Positions 57,267 to 64,000 of a stretch of DNA of 64,000 bases are shown one piece after another. Below the pieces are notes generated by a model that ran no database searches, was not told the origin of the DNA, and was given only the letters and a program-made list of their open reading frames with translations. How positions within the stretch are numbered: the first letter of the stretch is position 1; every line of letters starts with the position of its first letter. The DNA comes from Neisseriaceae bacterium (GTDB lineage Bacteria; Pseudomonadota; Gammaproteobacteria; Burkholderiales; Neisseriaceae), in NCBI GenBank assembly GCA_016864895.1, contig CP046107.1, forward strand, positions 1-64,000. The letters are read 5' to 3'. A program made the position numbers and the translations under genes.

Positions 57267-57736
57267 ATGGTGCCTTCAACGAAGGATTTATAGCTACTAG
57301 TGTTGATAGAGTAGTGAACTATATGAGATCAGGCTCTATTTGGCCTGTTACTTTTGGATTGGCTTGTTGTGCTGTTGAGATGATGCATGCAGGGTTTTCT
57401 AGGTATGATTTGGATAGATTTGGTATTATTTTTAGACCGAGTCCTAGGCAATCTGATCTGATGATTGTGGCAGGGACTTTGACTAATAAAATGGCACCAG
57501 CTCTTCGTCGTGTATATGATCAAATGTCTGATCCTAAATGGGTTTTGTCTATGGGGTCTTGTGCCAATGGTGGTGGTTATTACCATTATTCATATTCTGT
57601 AGTACGTGGTTGCGATAGAATAGTTCCCGTTGATGTGTATGTGCCTGGATGTCCTCCCACTGCTGAAGCCTTGATTTATGGATTAATTCAGTTGCAGTTG
57701 AAGATAAACCGTGAATGTACTGTTGCTCGAGATTGA
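57257..57736 (+). CDS. nuoB: NADH-quinone oxidoreductase subunit B
   Basis: NuoB holds the terminal N2 [4Fe-4S] cluster that reduces quinone. The 159-residue subunit has the cluster cysteines in [18 protein letters not shown] and VPGCPPTAE. It is coupled to nuoA by overlap. Confidence 0.96.
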   Translation: MGIDGAFNEGFIATSVDRVVNYMRSGSIWPVTFGLACCAVEMMHAGFSRYDLDRFGIIFRPSPRQSDLMIVAGTLTNKMAPALRRVYDQMSDPKWVLSMGSCANGGGYYHYSYSVVRGCDRIVPVDVYVPGCPPTAEALIYGLIQLQLKINRECTVARD

Positions 57737-57741
57737 TTATT

Positions 57742-58332
57742 ATGTCTAGACTATCTGATTTAAAAGAACTCATATCGAATAATATTGATGGCTTATATGA
57801 ATCTATCAAAGTTAGCCACAATGAAGTAACCATTGAATGTAATACGAAACAGTATTTTGAGTTGATGAGAGTGCTACGTGATAGTACTCAATTAGATTTT
57901 GATCAGCTCATCGATTTATGTGGTGTTGATTATTCTGAATATAAGAATGAGATTCAGCAAGAAAGAATATATGCAGTTGTAGTACATTTGCTTTCAATAT
58001 CCAGAAATTATCGTGTTAGAGTTAAGGCATATATTGATGATGTTATGGTTCCTCGAATTGATTCTGTTGTTGAACTATACAGTTCTGCCAATTGGTATGA
58101 AAGAGAAGCATTTGATATGTACGGTATTATATTTAATAAACATCCCGATTTGAGAAGAATATTAACTGACTATGGGTTTGTGGGTCATCCATTAAGAAAA
58201 GATTTTCCAGTTTCAGGATTGGTTGAGATGATTTTTGATGAGGAAGAGAATCGGGTCATTTATCAACCTGTTACGATAGAACCGAGAAATAATGTTCCAA
58301 GAGTGGTAAGAGAGGAGAAGTACGGTGTCTAG
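57742..58332 (+). CDS. nuoC: NADH-quinone oxidoreductase subunit C
   Basis: The 196-residue hydrophilic subunit contains the 30-kDa family signature with the [26 protein letters not shown] and HPLRKDFP segments. The start is ATG 57742, 5 bases past nuoB. A frame start at 57715 inside nuoB is less likely. NuoC is separate from NuoD here, unlike the fused E. coli protein. Confidence 0.95.
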   Translation: MSRLSDLKELISNNIDGLYESIKVSHNEVTIECNTKQYFELMRVLRDSTQLDFDQLIDLCGVDYSEYKNEIQQERIYAVVVHLLSISRNYRVRVKAYIDDVMVPRIDSVVELYSSANWYEREAFDMYGIIFNKHPDLRRILTDYGFVGHPLRKDFPVSGLVEMIFDEEENRVIYQPVTIEPRNNVPRVVREEKYGV

Positions 58333-59578
58333 AATCAATAATTACACTGTTAATTTTGGACCACAACATCCCGCTGCTCACGGTGTATTAAGACTGATTC
58401 TTGAGCTTGAGGGTGAAACAATATTGAGAGCTGATCCACATATTGGTTTATTGCATAGGGGAACTGAGAAGCTTGCAGAATCAAGAACTTATCTACAAGC
58501 ACTGCCTTATATGGATCGTTTGGACTATGTTTCTGCCATGTCTAATGAACAGGCTTATTGTTTGGCGGTAGAGCGTTTGTTGGGAATTGATATACCTGTG
58601 CGTGCCAAATATATTCGTACTATGTTTGCTGAAATATCTAGAATTTTAAACCATTTAATGGGGGTGGGTTCTCACGCGTTGGATATTGGTGCTATGACTG
58701 TGTTTTTATATGCAGCTCGTGAACGTGAAGATTTGATGGATATGTATGAAGCTGTTTCGGGTGCTCGTTTGCATGCAGCCTATTTTAGGCCTGGTGGGGT
58801 GTATCGTGACTTACCTGATAGTATGCCTAAATATGCAGAAAGTAAGTATAGAAGTAAGAGTAAGTTAAAGAAATTGAATAGTAATCGAGAAGGTAGTTTG
58901 CTTGATTTTATTGATGATTTTACAAAACGTTTCCCTTCTTGTGTTGATCGTTATGAGAGTCTTTTGACAGAAAATCGTGTTTGGAAGCAACGTACAGTAG
59001 GTGTAGGGGTTGTGTCCCCAGAAAGAGCTTTGCAAATGGGATTTAGCGGTCCAATGCTAAGGGGTTCTGGGATTGCTTGGGATTTACGTAAAAAACAACC
59101 TTATGAGTCTTATGAATACATGGACTTTGATGTGCCTATTGGCAAGAATGGCGACTGTTATGATCGTTATTTGTGTCGAATCATAGAAATGAGAGAATCC
59201 AATAAGATTATTACTCAGTGCGTGGATTGGTTAAGGAAAAATCCTGGACCTGTCATAATTGATGATCTGAAAATAGCACCTCCTAAAAGAGAGAAAATTA
59301 AAACAGGGATGGAGGAATTGATTCATCATTTTAAATTATTTAGTGAAGGCATGCACGTTCCTGAGGGGGAAGTTTACCAAGCAATTGAGCATCCTAAGGG
59401 TGAATTTGGTGTGTATATTATTTCTGATGGTGCTAATAAACCCTATCGTTTGAAAATTAGAGCACCAGGTTTTGCTCATATGCAAGGAATGGATGAGTTA
59501 GCAAGAGGTCATATGTTAGCTGATGTGGTGGCATTGATGGGAACGTTAGATCTAGTGTTTGGGGAGGTAGATAGATAA
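58325..59578 (+). CDS. nuoD: NADH-quinone oxidoreductase subunit D
   Basis: The 417-residue subunit forms part of the quinone-binding cavity. It starts with GTG (GAGGAGAAG upstream) and overlaps nuoC by 8 bases. The [14 protein letters not shown] start, MRGSG-like [12 protein letters not shown] and a C-terminal DLVFGEVDR are typical. Confidence 0.95.
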   Translation: MSRINNYTVNFGPQHPAAHGVLRLILELEGETILRADPHIGLLHRGTEKLAESRTYLQALPYMDRLDYVSAMSNEQAYCLAVERLLGIDIPVRAKYIRTMFAEISRILNHLMGVGSHALDIGAMTVFLYAAREREDLMDMYEAVSGARLHAAYFRPGGVYRDLPDSMPKYAESKYRSKSKLKKLNSNREGSLLDFIDDFTKRFPSCVDRYESLLTENRVWKQRTVGVGVVSPERALQMGFSGPMLRGSGIAWDLRKKQPYESYEYMDFDVPIGKNGDCYDRYLCRIIEMRESNKIITQCVDWLRKNPGPVIIDDLKIAPPKREKIKTGMEELIHHFKLFSEGMHVPEGEVYQAIEHPKGEFGVYIISDGANKPYRLKIRAPGFAHMQGMDELARGHMLADVVALMGTLDLVFGEVDR

Positions 59579-60051
59579 TGTTATCTGAGGAATCTCTGAG
59601 GAAAATTGATAGAGAATTAACTAAATATCCTGAAAAAAATTTTCGATCTGCAATTATGTCTGCCTTGACAATCGCCCAACAGGAGAGAAAGTGGTTATCT
59701 CCGGATGTAATAGAATTTGTAGCTGAGTATATAGGAATACCTCCGGTACAGGCTTATGAAGTAGCAACATTCTATAATATGTATGATTTAAAGCCCGTGG
59801 GTAAGTATAAACTTCAAGTTTGTACGAATCTTCCTTGTGCGTTACAAGGTGGGATTAATACGGCTGAATACTTAAAGAATAAGTTGGGGATCGAGCTGGG
59901 TGAAACAACATCTGATGGAAAATTTACCCTTATAGAGGGAGAATGTTTAGGTGCATGTGGTGATGCACCAGTATTGTTGTTGAATAATCATAAAATGTGT
60001 AGTTTTATGACTGAAGAAGCAATCGATAAAATGTTAGCGGAGTTAAACTGA
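59578..60051 (+). CDS. nuoE: NADH-quinone oxidoreductase subunit E
   Basis: The 157-residue subunit carries the N1a [2Fe-2S] cluster. Its cysteines lie in [11 protein letters not shown] and [11 protein letters not shown]. It overlaps nuoD and nuoF by one base each (TAATG and TGATG junctions). Confidence 0.95.
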   Translation: MLSEESLRKIDRELTKYPEKNFRSAIMSALTIAQQERKWLSPDVIEFVAEYIGIPPVQAYEVATFYNMYDLKPVGKYKLQVCTNLPCALQGGINTAEYLKNKLGIELGETTSDGKFTLIEGECLGACGDAPVLLLNNHKMCSFMTEEAIDKMLAELN

Positions 60052-61346
60052 TGGCTGTATTTAACCAAGGTATAATTTTTAACCAAGTAGATACCAGTGA
60101 TCCAAATTGTTGGACTTTGAAAGAATACGAGGCTCGAGGTGGTTACCAAGGACTTAAAAAAATAATTGATGAAAAAATAAGCCCAGAAGATGTGATTGCA
60201 ATTGTTAAAGATTCTGGTTTGCGTGGTAGGGGTGGTGCAGGATTTCCAACAGGTTTGAAGTGGAGTTTTATGCCTAAAGAGCATAAGGGCGATAAATATG
60301 TTGTGTGTAATACGGATGAGGGTGAGCCTGGAACATTTAAAGATAGAGATATCTTACGTTTCAATCCACATGCCTTGGTTGAAGGAATGATTATTGCCGG
60401 TTATGCCATGGGATGCACTGCTGGATATAATTATATTCATGGTGAAATTTTTGAAGAATATCAATTGTTTGAAAGGTGTTTAGAGGAAGCAAGGGCGGCT
60501 GGTTACCTGGGAAAAAATATTCTAGGTTCTGATTTTAGTTATCAGGTGTATGCCCATCATGGTTATGGTGCTTATATATGTGGTGAAGAAACAGCTTTAT
60601 TGGAATCTTTAGAAGGGAAGAAGGGGCAGCCTCGTTTTAAACCACCTTTCCCGGCAGCTGTTGGTTTATTTGGCCAACCGACCACTATTAACAACACTGA
60701 AACTTTTACATCTGTCCCATTTATTATAAGAGATGGTGCTAGCAAGTTCAGTCAGTATGGAGTTGAAGGTTCAACGGGTACCAAAATATTTTCAGTTTCT
60801 GGTCATGTTCAAAGACCAGGAAACTATGAGATTCCGCTGGGAACACCATTTAAAGAAGTTTTAGAGATGGCAGGAGGTGTTCGTAAAGGACGTCAATTGA
60901 AAGCGGTAATACCTGGGGGTGCATCTGCCCCTGTTTTGCCTGCAGATATCATTATGAATATTACCTTAGACTATAATTCGATACAAAAGGCAGGATCTAT
61001 GTTGGGTTCAGGTGCAGTCATCGTCATGGATGAAGGGGTTAGCATGGTCAAGGCGTTAGAAAGGCTGTCTTATTTTTTTTATGAGGAATCTTGTGGTCAG
61101 TGTACACCATGTCGAGAGGGAACTGGTTGGTTGTACCGTATAGTACATCGAATTGCTTCTGGTCAAGGAAGAATGCAAGACCTGGATTTGTTAGAGTCTA
61201 TTTGTGGCAATATATCAGGAAGAACAATTTGTGCTTTAGGAGATGCTGCTGTTTTCCCTGTAAGAGGATTTTTACGGCATTTTAGAAACGAATTTATTGA
61301 ATGTATTGAAACCCAACAACCACCGTTGAATCATAGTTGGTTTTAA
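60051..61346 (+). CDS. nuoF: NADH-quinone oxidoreductase subunit F
   Basis: NuoF binds NADH and FMN and passes electrons to the N3 cluster. The 431-residue subunit has the NADH-binding [13 protein letters not shown] (about 60-72), the FMN region with [13 protein letters not shown], and the cluster motif [11 protein letters not shown] near residue 350. Confidence 0.96.
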   Translation: MAVFNQGIIFNQVDTSDPNCWTLKEYEARGGYQGLKKIIDEKISPEDVIAIVKDSGLRGRGGAGFPTGLKWSFMPKEHKGDKYVVCNTDEGEPGTFKDRDILRFNPHALVEGMIIAGYAMGCTAGYNYIHGEIFEEYQLFERCLEEARAAGYLGKNILGSDFSYQVYAHHGYGAYICGEETALLESLEGKKGQPRFKPPFPAAVGLFGQPTTINNTETFTSVPFIIRDGASKFSQYGVEGSTGTKIFSVSGHVQRPGNYEIPLGTPFKEVLEMAGGVRKGRQLKAVIPGGASAPVLPADIIMNITLDYNSIQKAGSMLGSGAVIVMDEGVSMVKALERLSYFFYEESCGQCTPCREGTGWLYRIVHRIASGQGRMQDLDLLESICGNISGRTICALGDAAVFPVRGFLRHFRNEFIECIETQQPPLNHSWF

Positions 61347-61383
61347 CTCTTCTGCTTAAATAAATGATTTAGGAATATTGAAT

Positions 61384-63657
61384 ATGATACAAATTGAGAT
61401 AGATGGTAAGGAAATTTCAGTAGAGAAAGGAACTTCAGTAATTGAGGCTGCTGCTCAGGCTGGAACATTTATTCCTCATTTCTGTTATCACAAAAAATTA
61501 TCCATAGCTGCGAATTGTCGTATGTGCTTAGTTGAAATTGAAAAAAACCCTAAGCCAGTTCCAGCATGTGCTACTTTGACAGCTGATGGAATGAAGATTC
61601 ATACTGACTCACAGCTAACAAGATCAGCTCAAAAGGGAGTCATGGAGTTTTTATTATTAAACCATCCGTTAGACTGTCCTATTTGTGATCAAGGTGGTGA
61701 ATGTCAACTACAGGATCTGGCCGTAGGCTATGGGCACTCTCACAGTAGATTCATAGAAGAAAAAAGAGTAGTTCCCCTTAAGGACATGGGGCCATTAGTG
61801 GCAGCTATAGAAATGTCTCGTTGTATTCACTGTACTCGTTGTACTCGATTTACTGAGGAAATAGCTGGTTATCAAGAAATTGGTATGATTAATAGAGGAG
61901 AGCATTCAGAAATTGTTCCTTTTATTGGTAAAGTTATTAACAGTGAAATTTCTGGTAACGTGATTGATCTATGTCCAGTAGGTGCTTTGACGAGTAAACC
62001 ATTTAGGTATAATGCACGTACTTGGGAGCTTTCAAGACGTAAATCAATATCAGCTCATGATTCATTAGGTTCCAATTTGGAAGTTCAAGTCAAAGATAAA
62101 ACTGTACGCAGGGTTTTACCAAGAGAAAATGAAGAGATTAATGAATGTTGGTTATCTGATAAAGATCGTTTTGCTTATGAAGGATTGAATCATGATGAAA
62201 GGGTTTATCATCCTATGATTAAGCAAGATAATCGTTGGTTTACAGTAGACTGGATGACTGCTCTTAGATATGTAGAAAAAGGCTTATTGGGTGTTACAGA
62301 AGAATATGGTAAGGATTCTATTGGTGTTTGGGTCAATAATAACAATACTTTTGAAGAGTTATATTTATTGAAGAAATTGGCTAAAAATTTTGGTATAGAA
62401 CACATTGACAGTCACTTGAGAGTTCAAGATAGAACTATTAACAAGATGAAGCAAGGTGCTTTGTGGCTAGGTCAATCTATTAATAGTTTTTTAACTAGTG
62501 ACGTGATTTTTATCATTGGTTCTTATTTGAGACAAGATCAACCACTATTAACTGCTCGTATTAGACAAGCTGTTAACAGAGGTGCTCGTTTGATTGTTCT
62601 ACAGGCATTCAAAGAAGAATTACATATTCCTAAGGTGATACAAAAAATTCTTTCACCTAATGAGTGGTTGGATTTCTTAAGTAAAATTCAATTAGGGGAA
62701 GAACTAGAGTGTGCTAATATACTAAAATCAGGTACTAAAGTCAGTATTGTATTGGGGGAAGAAGCTCAGTTACATCATGATTTTGCTCTGCTTTATCAGA
62801 TGGCTCAGAATTTAGCAAGTTCGGTATCTGGAAAAATAGGTATTTTCCCTAACGCTGCTAATGCTGTCGGAGCCGATATGTTGGGATTGATCGCGGGGGA
62901 AAGTAACAGTATCGTTCATATGATCGATAATCCTAAAAAAGCAGTTATTTTAGCTAATGTTGAACCTGATTTAGACAGTTATCATAATAAGAAAGCATTA
63001 TCAGCACTATCTCAAGCAGATACAGTGATAGCACTAACACCTTATGCTAGTGAATCCATAAAAGAATATGCAGATGTTATCTTACCAATTGCTACTTTTA
63101 CAGAAACTCCAGGTAGCTTTGTGAATATGGAGGGTACATTACAGTCATTTTATAGTACTGTTCCTGTCTTAGGCTATACTAAGCCTATGTGGAAAGTCAT
63201 TAGAGTAATCGGGAATTTATTGGGATTAGATGGCTTTGATTTTCAAACATCTCAGGAAGTTTTAGCTGAAGCAGTCTCTCATTCTGATATTCAGCCTTTG
63301 AATAGTAAGATTGTCATTAGTGATCTATCGAAAACGCAGATATGTAAGACTAACGGATTTATTCGAGTCGGTGGAATTAGTTTATATAATACTGATGCAA
63401 TTGTCAGAAGATCTGATTGTTTACAACAAACAGTACAAGCTCAGATGCCTTGTTTAGCGATTAATAGTAAGATGTTGCAAAAACTGGGTCTGAGAGAACA
63501 AGATCGCGTTTTAGCGAATCAGACAGGTGGAGATTGTTTAGAGTTACCAATTCGATTGGATGACTCCTTGCCAGATTACGTGGTTCACTTACCTGCACAT
63601 CAAAGTAATCAATATTTAGGTGCATTGATGGATGAAATAGTTTTAAAACGAGGATAA
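61384..63657 (+). CDS. nuoG: NADH-quinone oxidoreductase subunit G
   Basis: NuoG is the large iron-sulfur subunit of complex I. ATG 61384 with AGGAA upstream is the likely start (757 residues). A TTG two codons earlier is possible. The ferredoxin domain cysteines (FCYH, NCRMC, PACA), CPICDQGGECQLQDLA and CIHCTRCTRF are intact, followed by a molybdopterin oxidoreductase-like domain. The length is that of the short betaproteobacterial form. Confidence 0.95.
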   Translation: MIQIEIDGKEISVEKGTSVIEAAAQAGTFIPHFCYHKKLSIAANCRMCLVEIEKNPKPVPACATLTADGMKIHTDSQLTRSAQKGVMEFLLLNHPLDCPICDQGGECQLQDLAVGYGHSHSRFIEEKRVVPLKDMGPLVAAIEMSRCIHCTRCTRFTEEIAGYQEIGMINRGEHSEIVPFIGKVINSEISGNVIDLCPVGALTSKPFRYNARTWELSRRKSISAHDSLGSNLEVQVKDKTVRRVLPRENEEINECWLSDKDRFAYEGLNHDERVYHPMIKQDNRWFTVDWMTALRYVEKGLLGVTEEYGKDSIGVWVNNNNTFEELYLLKKLAKNFGIEHIDSHLRVQDRTINKMKQGALWLGQSINSFLTSDVIFIIGSYLRQDQPLLTARIRQAVNRGARLIVLQAFKEELHIPKVIQKILSPNEWLDFLSKIQLGEELECANILKSGTKVSIVLGEEAQLHHDFALLYQMAQNLASSVSGKIGIFPNAANAVGADMLGLIAGESNSIVHMIDNPKKAVILANVEPDLDSYHNKKALSALSQADTVIALTPYASESIKEYADVILPIATFTETPGSFVNMEGTLQSFYSTVPVLGYTKPMWKVIRVIGNLLGLDGFDFQTSQEVLAEAVSHSDIQPLNSKIVISDLSKTQICKTNGFIRVGGISLYNTDAIVRRSDCLQQTVQAQMPCLAINSKMLQKLGLREQDRVLANQTGGDCLELPIRLDDSLPDYVVHLPAHQSNQYLGALMDEIVLKRG

Positions 63658-63658
63658 T

Positions 63659-64000
63659 ATGGACGCATTTTTTCAAGGCATATTGGGTCATGACATAGGA
63701 TTAACAGTTTCAATATTGATTAAAATTGCTATGTTAATGGTTTGTTTAATTTTAACAGTAGCTTATTTAACCTACTTTGAACGTAAAGTAATTGCTTACA
63801 TGCAAATGAGAGTTGGGCCGAATGTGACAGGACCTGGGGGGATGATACAACCTTTTGCAGATGTTTTTAAACTCTTACTTAAAGAGGTTATTAGACCAAG
63901 TGCAGCAAATAGGGGTCTGTTTATGCTAGGGCCTATTATTACTTTGTTGCCTGCTTTTGCTGTATGGGCAGTGATTCCTTTTTCAGAAAATTTGATTTTG
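63659..64000 (+). CDS. nuoH: NADH-quinone oxidoreductase subunit H, cut by the right edge
   Basis: The ATG at 63659 comes one base after the nuoG stop (TAA at 63655-63657). The first 114 codons are open to the edge. They encode a membrane helix (about 16-38), the conserved YFERKVIAYMQMRVGPN segment, and GGMIQPFADVFKLLLKE, which are diagnostic for NuoH at the membrane-arm junction. Confidence 0.95.
   Translation, partial: MDAFFQGILGHDIGLTVSILIKIAMLMVCLILTVAYLTYFERKVIAYMQMRVGPNVTGPGGMIQPFADVFKLLLKEVIRPSAANRGLFMLGPIITLLPAFAVWAVIPFSENLIL

Noticed and set aside
57549..57833. Minus-strand frames over nuoB and nuoC
   Set aside because: They are shadows of strongly conserved complex I genes.

Overview
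The window looks like chromosome of an AT-rich member of the Neisseriaceae (Betaproteobacteria). No 16S rRNA gene is present, so this rests on gene order and protein character: mrcA/ponA divergent from pilMNOPQ-aroK-aroB, folC-SPOR protein-cvpA-purF, cysTWA, a purN/DUF3108 pair, and tpiA-secG-tRNA-Leu-nuoA onward. By eye the DNA is roughly one third G+C. Several long gene-free stretches, two decayed sulfate permease genes and a decayed gene copy near the left edge suggest a host-associated lineage undergoing genome reduction. The canonical Neisseria DNA uptake 10-mer was not seen.

Layout. 1-5.5 kb is accessory: a partial unknown gene and its decayed relative, a DHA2-type drug exporter, and a 686-residue type IV pilin-like protein with a very long 25-residue-repeat tail. 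5.8-10.4 kb runs rightward: fabI, lrgA, lrgB, an acetyl-CoA acetyltransferase and icd, ending at a bidirectional terminator shared with leftward rpoH. 11.4-13.8 kb is the sulfate ABC locus, with cysT and cysW pseudogenes and an intact cysA. 14.0-19.1 kb is leftward: dsbD, folE2 and mrcA. 19.5-29.3 kb is rightward: pilMNOPQ, aroK, aroB, a small membrane protein gene and gcvP. 29.4-33.0 kb is leftward: pgsA, an unknown gene, then rlmB-nfeD-SPFH. 33.2-40.1 kb is rightward: argS, two conserved small genes, folC, a SPOR protein, cvpA and purF.

40.1-44.7 kb is an eroded accessory island. It is mostly non-coding, holds a 30-base T run, and carries a Panacea-type (DUF4065) antitoxin-like gene with a C-terminal frameshift next to a putative toxin gene. 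44.6-49.7 kb has a tiny lipoprotein gene, then leftward a CoA-type NUDIX hydrolase, grxD, an RsmB-type methyltransferase, a DUF3108 protein, purN and a MoxR ATPase. polA and msrA run rightward, metI and metQ leftward with no metN beside them. The right end is tpiA, secG, tRNA-Leu(GAG) and the complex I operon nuoA-G, with nuoH cut by the edge.

Taken together the genes keep DNA repair, aerobic respiration, purine, folate and shikimate synthesis, envelope growth and the type IV pilus core, while sulfate import has been lost. Retention of a methionine importer fits a switch from sulfate to organic sulfur taken from a host. The points most worth following are the repeat-tailed pilin, the frameshifted Panacea module, the near-perfect palindrome over the folE2 promoter, and the two ABC systems that have each lost part of their machinery.
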